From contig NZ_ATCL01000014.1 in assembly GCF_000416965.1 (NCBI RefSeq), positions 620,001 through 684,000 of the forward strand: a DNA stretch of 64,000 nt, given 5' to 3'. The position numbers and the translations under genes are program-made. This stretch comes from Exiguobacterium chiriqhucha RW-2 (GTDB lineage Bacteria > Bacillota > Bacilli > Exiguobacteriales > Exiguobacteriaceae). The notes below the pieces were generated by a model, which was not told the DNA's origin, ran no database searches, and was given only the letters and a program-made list of their open reading frames with translations. Positions 51,425-60,221 of the stretch are shown here, piece by piece. Numbering within the stretch: position 1 is the stretch's first letter; each line of letters begins with the position of its first letter.

Positions 51425-51838
51425 ATGGAATCTACAAACGTGAATGAAAATATTTATCGGGAACTGATGGAGATCGAAGAGTCGTATCGCCAGCTGCAAC
51501 GCAGGGCCGAGTATTTGATTTCGGAACTGAACCGGAACAAGCGGGAAGAAGAATCGCTACTCGATCCGTCAAAACGAATGCGCCCACGTCGCGTCAATCA
51601 ACGTTATCCGCTCGAGGTCTATGTCCATCAGGTAACAGACCTGTTGAAGGAACGGAAGACGATGAGCGTGCGGGACATTCAAATGGAGCTCGAGTTGCGT
51701 TATCGTCACCACATTAGCAATATTTACCAGCTAATGGTGAAAATCGAGTCCGTCAATCCTGACATCAAAAAAGTAGGACGCGGGTTATATACATACGAAG
51801 CCACGGATGACGTGACGACGCACCCGGCCCACGCCTGA
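51425..51838 (+). CDS. Rok-like nucleoid-associated repressor (candidate)
   Basis: 137 residues: a coiled-coil N-terminus (about 5-40, YRELMEIEESYRQLQRRAEY), a basic linker (KRMRPRRVNQR) and a winged-helix-like C-terminus. The end ISNIYQLMVKIESVNPDIKK and VGRGLYTYEA lines up with the C-terminus of B. subtilis Rok (NMTTFMQSLIK...PEVKKPYRGQYILEG as I recall it), and the preceding ERKTMSVRDIQMELEL fits its helix pair. Rok binds AT-rich DNA in a H-NS-like way and represses competence and acquired genes. GAGGAGGA lies before the ATG. The assignment is by eye only. Confidence 0.5.
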   Translation: MESTNVNENIYRELMEIEESYRQLQRRAEYLISELNRNKREEESLLDPSKRMRPRRVNQRYPLEVYVHQVTDLLKERKTMSVRDIQMELELRYRHHISNIYQLMVKIESVNPDIKKVGRGLYTYEATDDVTTHPAHA

Positions 51839-51843
51839 CCAGA

Positions 51844-51873
51844 CCCGACGAGATTCACTCGTCGGGATTTTTT
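51844..51873 (+). terminator. terminator of rok-like gene
   Basis: CCCGACGAG, loop ATTCA, CTCGTCGGG then ATTTTTTG. Confidence 0.9.
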
Positions 51874-51912
51874 GTTGTAACATTTCTGATACGTCTCGCC
51901 TCACGGGAAATA

Positions 51913-51921
51913 TGCTATAAT
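51913..51921 (+). promoter_or_regulatory. extended -10 promoter of tagO
   Basis: TGCTATAAT, extended -10, about 42 bases before the tagO start; no clear -35. Confidence 0.5.
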
Positions 51922-51962
51922 TCGCCAGAGTCTATTTTTTTATGAGAGAGGAACGTTGGCCC

Positions 51963-53015
51963 ATGTTATGGATTGCCATGTTGGTCAGTTTTGTGATGGC
52001 CATCTTAATCACGCCGCTCGTTCGCCGGTTTGCTTTTCTGATCGGAGCGGTCGATCACCCGAACGCCCGAAAAGTACATTTACGGACGATGCCACGGATC
52101 GGCGGCCTCGCCATCTTCATCGCTTTCTTTATCGGCTATGCGCTCCTATTGCCGACGAGCCGTTATAACGATGCCATCTTGATTGGGGCGGTCGTCATCC
52201 TGTTGACCGGTTTGATTGATGATCGCTTCCAACTGACGGCCCGCGTCAAACTGATGGGCCAGATGATCGCGACCGTCATCGTCTTGAACTCAGGCATGCG
52301 CATCGAATTGATTAACCTGCCGTTCGACCAACAGCTGTATCTCGGTTCGTGGAGCATCCCGGTGACGGTGCTCTGGCTGATCGGCATCACGAACGCCATC
52401 AACTTGATCGACGGTCTCGACGGACTCGCCGCCGGGGTCTCGAGCATCGCCCTCGGGACGATCGCGCTGCTCGCAATCATCCAAGGGAACGTTTATTTGA
52501 CGATGATGGCGCTGTTGCTCCTGGCGAGCACGCTCGGCTTTCTCGTCCATAACTTCTATCCAGCGAAGATATTCATGGGCGACACCGGGGCGCTCTTCCT
52601 CGGCTATATGCTCGCCGTCTTCTCCTTGATCGGATTCAAGAACGTGACGCTGTTCTCGCTCGTCGTCCCGGTCCTCTTGCTCGGTCTGCCGATCTCGGAC
52701 ACGATTTTTGCGATCGTCCGTCGGCTCGTGCAAGGGCGTCCGCCGATGTCGCCTGATAAGTCGCATATGCATCACCAGTTGATCGATATGGGCTTCACGA
52801 CGCGGCAAGCCGTCCTGCTCATGTATGGGATGACGTTCTTCTTCGGCATCGCCTCGATTCTGTTCGCGAAGACGACGATGCTCGGAGCCATCATCACGTT
52901 CGTCATCGTCCTGATCGTCATCGAGCTGATCGTCGAGTCGACCGAGTTGATTCACCCGAACTATAAGCCGATTATCCAGACGTCCCGGCGTCTGCTCGGA
53001 CGACCGAAGACATGA
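51963..53015 (+). CDS. tagO: undecaprenyl-phosphate GlcNAc-1-phosphate transferase TagO
   Basis: 350 residues, about 10-11 membrane helices, MraY/WecA family. It starts wall teichoic acid synthesis by moving GlcNAc-1-P onto undecaprenyl phosphate. Motifs: VDHPNARKVH, the Asp-Asp in GLIDDRFQL, NLIDGLDGLAAGVSS, FPAKIFMGDTGALFLGY-like text (KIFMGDTGALFLGY), and RRLVQGRPPMSPDKSHMHHQ with the His box. ATG 51963 is used because GAGAGGAACG lies before it; the ATG at 51942 overlaps that RBS and follows a T run. It neighbours the LCP ligase, as expected. Confidence 0.95.
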   Translation: MLWIAMLVSFVMAILITPLVRRFAFLIGAVDHPNARKVHLRTMPRIGGLAIFIAFFIGYALLLPTSRYNDAILIGAVVILLTGLIDDRFQLTARVKLMGQMIATVIVLNSGMRIELINLPFDQQLYLGSWSIPVTVLWLIGITNAINLIDGLDGLAAGVSSIALGTIALLAIIQGNVYLTMMALLLLASTLGFLVHNFYPAKIFMGDTGALFLGYMLAVFSLIGFKNVTLFSLVVPVLLLGLPISDTIFAIVRRLVQGRPPMSPDKSHMHHQLIDMGFTTRQAVLLMYGMTFFFGIASILFAKTTMLGAIITFVIVLIVIELIVESTELIHPNYKPIIQTSRRLLGRPKT

Positions 53016-53021
53016 AGCATC

Positions 53022-53060
53022 AACAAAAGCCCAAGGACATCGTGTCCTTGGGCTTTTGTT
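53022..53060. terminator. bidirectional terminator (tagO / LCP gene)
   Basis: CAAAAGCCCAAGGACA, loop TCG, TGTCCTTGGGCTTTTG, a perfect 16-bp stem. Confidence 0.9.
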
Positions 53061-53063
53061 TGG

Positions 53064-54086
53064 TCAGTAGGTCGTCGTTTCGCTGAAACCGTCTTCTGTT
53101 TCATTCAAACCGTCGCCGGTCCCGTTGTCACGATCTTCCGCCGTGAGCGGGAGGCCGAGCTCGGTCTTCAAGAGCGAGCGCTTCTCACTCAAGTCGGCCG
53201 GGTCGAGCTCGTAATAGTAGACGCCGCCGAGCGTCAAGTCGCCGCCTGCGAGCGTCTCCTGGTTGAACGAGCGGAGCGACTTCGTGTACGGCTGCAGCTG
53301 GGACGCCTCGGAGAGGGACATGTTCGTTCGGATGTTATCGCCGACCGCATTCATGATCCGGTTTAGCTTCGTGAACGAATTGATCGTCGTCGCCTCGTTG
53401 ATGATGGCCTCGAGCACTTGCTGTTGACGTTTCGCCCGTCCGACGTCGCCTTCAGGGTCGTCTTTGCGCATGCGCGCGTAGGCGAGCGCTTCCTTGCCGT
53501 CTAGCGTCTGGACGCCCGGTTCGAGCTCGACGTTGCCGGTCGCCCGCCCGGAGATTGGGACGAGCACATCGACCTCGACGCCGCCGACCGCATCGACGAG
53601 ATCCTCGATGCCATCAAAGTTGATCGTCGCGTAATAGTCGATCGGGATGTCGAACAGCTTCTCGACCGTCGCGATCGTCGTGTCGATGCCACCGTAAGCG
53701 TAGGCGTGGTTGATCTTGTCCTTGAACTCGCCATCGGTCGTGACGATGTCGACATACGAGTCGCGCGGGATGCTGACGAGCGTCACTTGGCGCGATTCCT
53801 TGTTGAACGTCGCCACCATGAGCGAGTCGGTCCGTCCTTCTTCGAGCGAGGCGCCGCCATCGACACCGGCGAGTAAGACGGAGAAGTGATCTTTCGTCAA
53901 ATCGACCGTCTCTTCACGTCGGTCCGACTTGTCCCCCCGTGTCAGTTCGCTGTTCGTGTTCTCCGCCGTCTCGTTCGCCTTATAGACGAAGTAGCCGAAG
54001 GCCGACCCGCCGATCAGTAAGACGAGGCCGAGCACGAGCAGTACGATTTTCCACACGGGACGTTTCTTGCGGGAGTCTTGTTCCAT
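53064..54086 (-). CDS. LytR-CpsA-Psr (LCP) wall polymer ligase
   Basis: 340 residues. One N-terminal membrane helix (about 12-33), then the extracytoplasmic LCP domain: VLLAGVDGGASLEEGRTDSL with the acidic and arginine phosphate contacts, VSIPRDSYVDI, INHAYAYGGIDTTI, FDGIEDLVDAVGGVEVD and LAYARMRKDDPEGDVGRAKR. These enzymes attach wall teichoic acid from the lipid carrier to peptidoglycan (TagT/U/V in Bacillus). An acidic Thr-rich tail (~315-340) is unusual. It lies next to tagO and yvyE, matching the Bacillus lytR(tagU)-yvyE-degS order. Confidence 0.93.
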   Translation of the reverse strand: MEQDSRKKRPVWKIVLLVLGLVLLIGGSAFGYFVYKANETAENTNSELTRGDKSDRREETVDLTKDHFSVLLAGVDGGASLEEGRTDSLMVATFNKESRQVTLVSIPRDSYVDIVTTDGEFKDKINHAYAYGGIDTTIATVEKLFDIPIDYYATINFDGIEDLVDAVGGVEVDVLVPISGRATGNVELEPGVQTLDGKEALAYARMRKDDPEGDVGRAKRQQQVLEAIINEATTINSFTKLNRIMNAVGDNIRTNMSLSEASQLQPYTKSLRSFNQETLAGGDLTLGGVYYYELDPADLSEKRSLLKTELGLPLTAEDRDNGTGDGLNETEDGFSETTTY

Positions 54087-54127
54087 GTCGTCTCCTCATT
54101 TCATTCGTTTCCTTTAGTATACGTGAC

Positions 54128-54769
54128 CTACCGCACAAAATCACGTTCGATGATACGTTGGTCCTGGGTCTCGAGTCCTCCTTGGCCGTTCGTCAAATCG
54201 ACCAGCCAGGCGAGGGCGGCCTCGGTCTCCTCGACCGGCACCGAGATGTGGAACGTGACGGTGTCCGCGTAGACGATGTCGTCGAGAAGGTACGACGATT
54301 GCCGCAGCTCGTTCTCGACCTTGCCGATCCAGCCGTAATCGACCGTGAGCGTCAACCGTTGCATCGGGATGCGTTCGACGATGCCGACCGCGTCGAGCCC
54401 TTCGCTCACCGTGCCGCCATAGGCGCGGATGAGTCCGCCACCGCCGAGCTTGATGCCGCCGAAGTAGCGGGTGACGACGACAACCGTGTCCTTCAACTCG
54501 CGTTTACGGAGCACCTCGAGCATCGGCAGCCCGGCCGTTCCGCTCGGCTCGCCGTCATCGTTCGCTTTTTGGAACTCGTTCCGTTCGCCGATGATATAGG
54601 CCGAACAGTTGTGGTTGGCGCTCCAGTGCGCCTTTTTGATGGCTTGAATGAACGCCTGCGCCTCGTCCTCGGACGTCACGCGTTTGAAGTGGGCGATAAA
54701 TTTTGACTTTTGAATGACGACCTCGTATTCTCCGTCTTGTTTTATAGTATAATTTTGTTCAGCAGACAT
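54128..54769 (-). CDS. yvyE: YvyE/YigZ (IMPACT family) protein
   Basis: 213 residues. Two-domain IMPACT/YigZ protein: the N-terminal UPF0029 half with KSKFIAHFKRVTSEDEAQ, NCSAYIIGERNEFQKANDDG and EPSGTAGLPMLEVL, and VVVVTRYFGGIKLGGGGLI; the C-terminal ferredoxin-like half is shorter on motifs. Thought to act in translation regulation, no defined reaction. AAAGGAGAA lies 11 bases from the ATG. Divergent from degS, as in B. subtilis. Confidence 0.93.
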   Translation of the reverse strand: MSAEQNYTIKQDGEYEVVIQKSKFIAHFKRVTSEDEAQAFIQAIKKAHWSANHNCSAYIIGERNEFQKANDDGEPSGTAGLPMLEVLRKRELKDTVVVVTRYFGGIKLGGGGLIRAYGGTVSEGLDAVGIVERIPMQRLTLTVDYGWIGKVENELRQSSYLLDDIVYADTVTFHISVPVEETEAALAWLVDLTNGQGGLETQDQRIIERDFVR

Positions 54770-54943
54770 TTCTGAAAATTCTCCTTTCTATTTTTGAATA
54801 TTTTTTTTAAAATTCAAGTAGGCGTCAACGCCAGTTGCGGCGAAATGGAAGGAGAGCCTCCAAGTTTTACTGTAAACGAACGTTCCGCAGACGATAATAG
54901 GAATAGATGAGGACTTACTACCGAATTATTAGGGGATGGCATC

Positions 54944-56068
54944 GTGAATCATATTACCGATCGTACAGCTTTAGAACATATCATAACAAATATGATTGAT
55001 ACGGTGACGGAAAGTAAAGAGGAGATCGTCCGGATTACCGAGAGTTCGGCCAACGAGTATTCGTTGATCCAGAACGAACTGAAAGAGTTGACGCAAAAGA
55101 TCGAGTTTTACATCGAGGAGTCGGAACGGCTCGACCTGCTCGTGAAAGCGGCGAAGAACAAACTCGTCCAAGTGAGCAAGAAGTTTCATATACATAGCGA
55201 GCAAGAGATTCGGGAGGCGTACGAACGCGCCAACCAGATGCAGCTCGAGCGTTTTCTCATCCAAAAGGAAGAGATGGCCGGCCAACAGCGTCGCAACGAC
55301 CTCGAACGCCGCCTGCTCATCCTCGAGGACACGATCGAGCGGGCCGACAAGCTCGTCAGCCGCGTCTCCGTCGTGCTGAACTTCCTGCGGGACGACCTGC
55401 AGCAAGAGTATTCGGACATGATGAAGAAGCAAGAGATGGCGATCAGCGTCTTTGAGGCGGCCGAACGCGAACGGCGCCACCTCGCCCGTGAGATGCACGA
55501 CGGACCAGCGCAATCGCTTGCCCACATCTTGATTCGGGCCGATTTGATCGAGAAGACGTACGACAAGCGGGGGAAAGACGAGGCGTTCGCCGAACTGCAC
55601 GAGCTGAAACGCCTCATCCGCGGCGCGCTCGTCGACGTCCGGCGACTCATCTACGACCTTCGTCCGATGTCGCTTGACGACCTCGGTTTCTTGCCGACGC
55701 TCGAACGCTATCTCCATCAGACGGAAGAGTACACGGCCATCAAGACCCGGCTCAACTACCGGGGCTCGCGGGCCCGTCTCCCCGAACGATTGGAGATCAA
55801 CGTGTTCCGGCTCGTCCAAGAGGCAGTCCAAAACGCGATCAAACATTCGAAGACGGCGGAGATTATCGTCAACGTCGAGCAAGCGCATGATGCGATACAT
55901 ATTCATGTACGCGACCATGGGGTCGGATTCGTGCCGAGTTCGATTGGCGAAGAGTCATTCGGGATCGTTGGGATGCGAGAACGGATCGAGCTTGTGAACG
56001 GAAGCATGACCATTGATTCGGAAGTCGGCAAAGGGACGGTCGTCCGTATGTCGATTCCGATCACGTAA
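54944..56068 (+). CDS. degS: two-component sensor histidine kinase DegS
   Basis: 374 residues, cytoplasmic, no membrane helix. An N-terminal DegS sensor coiled coil (1-170), then the HisKA_3 phospho-acceptor in [18 protein letters not shown] (His) and the GHKL ATPase with [28 protein letters not shown] and [16 protein letters not shown]. DegS phosphorylates DegU. It starts with GTG (AGGGGATGG upstream), as is common for degS. degU begins 25 bases after its stop. Unlike B. subtilis, its gene is not followed by comF genes. Confidence 0.95.
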   Translation: MNHITDRTALEHIITNMIDTVTESKEEIVRITESSANEYSLIQNELKELTQKIEFYIEESERLDLLVKAAKNKLVQVSKKFHIHSEQEIREAYERANQMQLERFLIQKEEMAGQQRRNDLERRLLILEDTIERADKLVSRVSVVLNFLRDDLQQEYSDMMKKQEMAISVFEAAERERRHLAREMHDGPAQSLAHILIRADLIEKTYDKRGKDEAFAELHELKRLIRGALVDVRRLIYDLRPMSLDDLGFLPTLERYLHQTEEYTAIKTRLNYRGSRARLPERLEINVFRLVQEAVQNAIKHSKTAEIIVNVEQAHDAIHIHVRDHGVGFVPSSIGEESFGIVGMRERIELVNGSMTIDSEVGKGTVVRMSIPIT

Positions 56069-56093
56069 GACAAGAACAAGGGGGAGTATCCAG

Positions 56094-56786
56094 ATGGAAC
56101 AATTACAAACACGCATCGCGATTGTGGATGACCATGAGCTGTTTCGAGAAGGCTTGAAACGGATTTTTGATTTAGAGGACGAGTTCACGGTCGTCGCCGA
56201 AGGGCGTACCGGAATCGAGGCGATTCGCATCGCCGCGGACCACAAGCCGGAAATCTTGATTCTCGACATCAACATGCCCGAATTGAACGGGATTGAGGCG
56301 ACGAAGCAGTTGTCCGTGCTCTCACCAGAGACGCGCGTCCTCATCCTGTCGATTCACGACGATGAGTCGTACATCACGCATGCACTCGAAGCCGGGGCAT
56401 CTGGGTTCTTGCTCAAAGAAGTCGCATCGACCGAGCTCATCTCGGCCGTGCGCTCGGTCGCGAAGGACGGGGCATACTTGCACCCGAAAGTGACGACGAA
56501 CGTCTTGAAAGAGTACCGTCGCTTGCTCCAATTCAAAGGCGAACAGGCCGGCCGTAACGTCGAGAGCCGTACTGACGATCCCGTCTACCAATTGCTGTCA
56601 CGCCGTGAGGTCGAAGTGTTGCACTTGCTCGCCGAGGGCCGTTCGAACCGCGATATTAGCGACATGCTGTTCATCAGTGAGAAGACGGTCAAAAACCACG
56701 TCTCATCGGTGCTTCGCAAGATGGAAGTGAACGACCGTACGCAAGCCGTCGTCGATGCCATCCGTCGCGGATGGGTTGAGATTTGA
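56094..56786 (+). CDS. degU: response regulator DegU
   Basis: 230 residues, B. subtilis DegU 229. Receiver with [15 protein letters not shown], phospho-acceptor Asp in [15 protein letters not shown], and Lys in GFLLKEV; NarL/LuxR-type C-terminal [41 protein letters not shown]. DegU controls exoenzymes, competence and motility in response to DegS. The ATG at 56094 has AAGGGGGAG upstream; an upstream start would overlap degS. Confidence 0.96.
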   Translation: MEQLQTRIAIVDDHELFREGLKRIFDLEDEFTVVAEGRTGIEAIRIAADHKPEILILDINMPELNGIEATKQLSVLSPETRVLILSIHDDESYITHALEAGASGFLLKEVASTELISAVRSVAKDGAYLHPKVTTNVLKEYRRLLQFKGEQAGRNVESRTDDPVYQLLSRREVEVLHLLAEGRSNRDISDMLFISEKTVKNHVSSVLRKMEVNDRTQAVVDAIRRGWVEI

Positions 56787-56880
56787 CCCCGACCGATGCA
56801 ATACATCGTTTTTATGCTACAATATGGAATGGAATCTACATTCAATTGGAAAATGAAACGATGTAAAGTGAGGATATAGC

Positions 56881-57729
56881 ATGGGAAACATAGCCATTTT
56901 GACCGACAGTACCGCCTATTTGCCGGCCGAATTTTGTGAGCGCCACGACGTCCACGTCGCACCGCTCAGCGTGATTTTTAACGGGGAGTCGTTCCGCGAA
57001 GCCGTCGATATCACGACCGAGGCTTTTTATGACCGGATCGAGGCAGGGAACTTGCCGACGACGTCCCAGCCGAGCATCGGTGAAACGATTGAACTGATTG
57101 AGCGTCTCCCGAACGAGGTGACGGACGTGATCGCGATCACGCTCTCGAGCGGCATCAGCGGGACGTATCAATCGATGATCGCCTTGAACGACATGGTCGA
57201 CGTCAACGTTCACGCATTCGATTCGGAGATCTCATGTATGCCTCAAGCGTTCCTCGTCGAGGAAGCGATTCATTTACGCGATGCAGGCGCGTCGGCGCAA
57301 GAAATCATGGCTCACCTTGAAAAGATGCGCGAGTTGATTCGGGCGTACTTCGTCGTCGATGACCTCGACCACCTCCAACGAGGCGGCCGACTCAGCGCGG
57401 CGCAAGCGCTCGTCGGGTCGTTCCTTCAAATCAAACCGGTGCTGCATTTCCAAGACCGGATGATCGTCCCGTTCGAGAAGATTCGGACGTACAAGAAGGC
57501 GGTCCGTCGCATCGAAGAGATGATGGAACAGTCGATTCAAGGCGACGGGACAGGCTACTGTATCGGCATCATCCACGCCAACTGCCCGGAACGTCAGGCC
57601 GAGGAAATCGCCTCGATGAAACAGAAGTTTCCGCAGGCGCATGTCACGGGCGGTCATTTCGGACCGGTCATCGGGACACACCTTGGGCCAGGCGCAATCG
57701 GCATCACGTGGTATCGCCGCGAATGGTAA
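56881..57729 (+). CDS. degV: DegV family fatty-acid-binding protein
   Basis: 282 residues of the DegV/FakB fold, binding a fatty acid for phosphorylation by FakA. It opens IAILTDSTAYLPAEF; the ligand Ser-Thr motif is in AITLSSGISGTYQ, and DLDHLQRGGRLSAAQALVGS and IGTHLGPGAIGITW are the conserved later motifs. GTGAGGATATAGC precedes the ATG. It follows degU as in Bacillus, where it is an unlinked function despite its name. Confidence 0.95.
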   Translation: MGNIAILTDSTAYLPAEFCERHDVHVAPLSVIFNGESFREAVDITTEAFYDRIEAGNLPTTSQPSIGETIELIERLPNEVTDVIAITLSSGISGTYQSMIALNDMVDVNVHAFDSEISCMPQAFLVEEAIHLRDAGASAQEIMAHLEKMRELIRAYFVVDDLDHLQRGGRLSAAQALVGSFLQIKPVLHFQDRMIVPFEKIRTYKKAVRRIEEMMEQSIQGDGTGYCIGIIHANCPERQAEEIASMKQKFPQAHVTGGHFGPVIGTHLGPGAIGITWYRREW

Positions 57730-57733
57730 ACAA

Positions 57734-57758
57734 AAGACGGCCATCTGGTCGTCTTTTT
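57734..57758 (+). terminator. terminator of degV
   Basis: AAGACGGCCA, loop TC, TGGTCGTCTT followed by TTTCG; one mismatch. Confidence 0.8.
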
Positions 57759-57778
57759 CGATAGAGAGGAGTGAGCCT

Positions 57779-58486
57779 GTGGCCAAATATCGTCAAATCT
57801 ATGAGCGCCTCGCCGAGCGGATGAAGACGGGCGAGTATGCGGCGGAATCGAAACTGCCGTCCGAGACCGAACTCATGCACGAGTACGAGGCGAGTCGAGG
57901 GACGGTCCGGAAAGCGCTCGATTTGCTCCAAGAGCACGGCTACGTCCGGAAGCATCACGGGAAAGGCGTGTTCGTGCTGCGGCGCGATCAAATCGAATTC
58001 CAGTTCAACGGCATCGTCAGTTTCTCCGAAGTGTACGCCAGCATGCTCGGTCGCTCGATTCAGACATCGGTCGCCTCGTTCGAGGACATCGAGGCGCCGG
58101 CGTGGCTCGCCGACCGGATGAATTTGACGCCGGGGACACGCATGTTCCGAATTGAACGGGTCCGCAACTTCGATGGTGAGAACGTCATCTTGGACGTGAA
58201 CTATTTCGTCAAAGACCTCGTGCCCGGCCTGACAGAAGAGATCGCCGCGCAATCGATTTACGCCTATGTCGAGCACGAGCTCGGGATGCAAATCAGTTAC
58301 GCCAAACGGAAGATCGCGGCCGAGGACGTGACCGAGCTCGACCGGTTGCGGCTCGACCTGCACGATTATGAATACGTCATCGTCATCACGAACGACACGT
58401 TCCTCTATGAGGGCAGACAGTTCGAATATACCGAGTCCCGCCACCGGCTCGACAAGTTCCAGTTCAGCGATGTGGCGCGCCGATAA
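57779..58486 (+). CDS. treR: trehalose operon repressor TreR (GntR family)
   Basis: 235 residues; HTH_GntR at the start (YERLAERMKTGEYAAESKLP, SETELMHEYEASRGTVRKAL, HGYVRKHHGKGVFV), then a UTRA ligand domain ending FEYTESRHRLDKFQFSDVAR, the same ending as B. subtilis TreR. It senses trehalose-6-phosphate and represses treP-treA. GTG at 57779 is used, seven bases after AGAGGAG. A terminator lies between it and degV with no room for a promoter after it, so its promoter or read-through source is unclear. It precedes treP, unlike the treP-treA-treR order of Bacillus. Confidence 0.93.
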   Translation: MAKYRQIYERLAERMKTGEYAAESKLPSETELMHEYEASRGTVRKALDLLQEHGYVRKHHGKGVFVLRRDQIEFQFNGIVSFSEVYASMLGRSIQTSVASFEDIEAPAWLADRMNLTPGTRMFRIERVRNFDGENVILDVNYFVKDLVPGLTEEIAAQSIYAYVEHELGMQISYAKRKIAAEDVTELDRLRLDLHDYEYVIVITNDTFLYEGRQFEYTESRHRLDKFQFSDVARR

Positions 58487-58514
58487 GGCTCCTTTTTCGA
58501 AAGGAGTCTTTTTT
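58487..58514 (+). terminator. terminator of treR
   Basis: GGCTCCTTT, loop TTCG, AAAGGAGTC, then TTTTTT. Confidence 0.88.
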
Positions 58515-58580
58515 GTCGTTTTGAATCAAGGTAAGAGGGAACAAAAATACTGAACGCCTGTCACATAGTTGTTACACCTA

Positions 58581-58628
58581 ACTTATATAGATAAGTTGTT
58601 GACATGACTTATCTATATAAGTTAAACT
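58581..58628 (+). promoter_or_regulatory. treP promoter with two TreR-type operators
   Basis: ACTTATATAGATAAGT (58581-58596) and its exact reverse complement (58607-58622) bracket a consensus -35 TTGACA (58599-58604); the -10 is TAAACT (58623-58628), 18-bp spacer. The second operator fills the spacer. Confidence 0.75.
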
Positions 58629-58643
58629 TTGTTTGTACTCATA

Positions 58644-58657
58644 AGTAACCGTTTTCA
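58644..58657 (+). promoter_or_regulatory. cre site in treP leader
   Basis: AGTAACCGTTTTCA matches the CcpA cre consensus at 13 of 14 positions and lies about 10 bases after the predicted transcript start. ACAAACGCTTTCA (58658-58670) is a weaker second copy. Confidence 0.65.
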
Positions 58658-58689
58658 ACAAACGCTTTCAAACAAAGGAGGCCTACAAT

Positions 58690-60138
58690 ATGAAGGCAGA
58701 TTATCGTCAAATCGCCGCGGATATCCTTGAAGCCATCGGGGGCAAGGATAACGTCGACAAAGCGGCACACTGTGTCACGCGGCTCCGTCTTTCGTTGAAA
58801 GACCAGTCGCTCGTCAATGAAGCGAAAGTGAAAGAAGCCGATCTCGTCAAAGGCGCATTCGAAAACTCGGGTGTGTATCAGGTCGTCATCGGGGCCGGTG
58901 ACGTCGAGCGTGTTTACGCCGAGTTCATCAAACTCGCTGGGCTTGAAGCGGCGACGGTCGCCGAGGTCAAATCGTCTGGCGGCAAGAAGATGAACCCGCT
59001 CCAGAAACTCGTCAAAGTGTTCTCGGACGTGTTCATGCCGATCATCCCGGCCATCATCGTTGCCGGTCTATTGATGGGGATTAACAACTTGCTCGCCTCA
59101 GAAGGACTGTTCGTCGAAGGAGCGACGTTGATTGAGGAATATCCGAACCTACAAGGGTTATGGGATCTCGTCAACATGATGGCAAATACGGCGTTCGTCT
59201 TCCTCCCGGCACTCGTCGGTTGGTCGGCGACGAAGCGGTTCGGCGGCAGCGAAGTGCTCGGGATCGTCATGGGTCTCTTGCTCGTCCACCCGGACTTGCT
59301 CAACGCATGGGGTTACGGACAAGCGGCGCTGGAGGGCGACGTTCCGACGTTCAATATCCTCGGCTTGTTCGAGATCGAGAAAGTTGGTTACCAAGGTCAG
59401 ATTCTTCCGATTTTGGCCGCGGCCTTCATTTTGAGCCATATTGAGATTTTCTTGAAAAAACATGTACCGAATGCGATTCAATTGCTCGTCGTGCCAATCA
59501 CGACAATCGTCATCACTGGTTTCCTTGCGCTTTCAATTGTCGGACCGCTCACACGTGGCCTCGGTAACTTGATTGCAACGGGAATCGTCAACGTGTTCGA
59601 AGCGGTACCGGTCGTCGGGGCACTCCTGTTCGGTCTGCTCTACGCACCGCTCGTCGTCACCGGAATGCACCACTTGTTCCTCGCGATTGACTTGCAACTC
59701 ATCGCGGAGACGAACGGGACGTTCCTCTGGCCGATGCTCGCCTTGTCGAACATCGCCCAAGGTGCAGCCGCACTCGCCATGTTCCTCGTGTTCAAACACG
59801 ACGCGAAACAAAAGAGTATGGCGTCGACGTCATCGATCTCGGCTTTCTTCGGAATCACCGAGCCGGCCATGTTCGGGGTAAACTTGCCGAACAAGTTCCC
59901 ATTCTACTCGGCGATGATCGGATCAGCCGTCGCGGCAGTGTTCATCACATTGAACGACGTCCAGGCGTTCGCTGTCGGGGTCGGGGGTCTTCCTGGATTC
60001 CTGTCAATCTTCACCGATAAGATTCTCATCTTCATCGTCGGGATGGTCATCGCCCTCGTCATCCCATTCGTGTTGACGCTCGTCTTGTCGAAGCGTTACA
60101 TGAAGAAGGGTGAAATCGAACAAAATAAAGTTGCATAA
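58690..60138 (+). CDS. treP: PTS trehalose-specific EIIBC component
   Basis: 482 residues: IIB domain (1-90) with the phosphorylated cysteine Cys28 in NVDKAAHCVTRLRLSL, then IIC with about 10 membrane helices (KVFSDVFMPIIPAIIVAGLL, GMHHLFLAIDLQLI, SISAFFGITEPAMFGVNLP, typical sugar-site motifs). It imports trehalose as trehalose-6-P. No IIA domain is present. GGAGGCC is before the ATG. First of treP-treA; regulated by TreR and CcpA sites upstream. Confidence 0.95.
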   Translation: MKADYRQIAADILEAIGGKDNVDKAAHCVTRLRLSLKDQSLVNEAKVKEADLVKGAFENSGVYQVVIGAGDVERVYAEFIKLAGLEAATVAEVKSSGGKKMNPLQKLVKVFSDVFMPIIPAIIVAGLLMGINNLLASEGLFVEGATLIEEYPNLQGLWDLVNMMANTAFVFLPALVGWSATKRFGGSEVLGIVMGLLLVHPDLLNAWGYGQAALEGDVPTFNILGLFEIEKVGYQGQILPILAAAFILSHIEIFLKKHVPNAIQLLVVPITTIVITGFLALSIVGPLTRGLGNLIATGIVNVFEAVPVVGALLFGLLYAPLVVTGMHHLFLAIDLQLIAETNGTFLWPMLALSNIAQGAAALAMFLVFKHDAKQKSMASTSSISAFFGITEPAMFGVNLPNKFPFYSAMIGSAVAAVFITLNDVQAFAVGVGGLPGFLSIFTDKILIFIVGMVIALVIPFVLTLVLSKRYMKKGEIEQNKVA

Positions 60139-60221
60139 GAAGATGACTGACAAGGGGAGGGACGGAGGTTCTTCCCCTTTTCCAATTGAAATGAAAACTC
60201 TTACAAAAGGAGACTACATCT

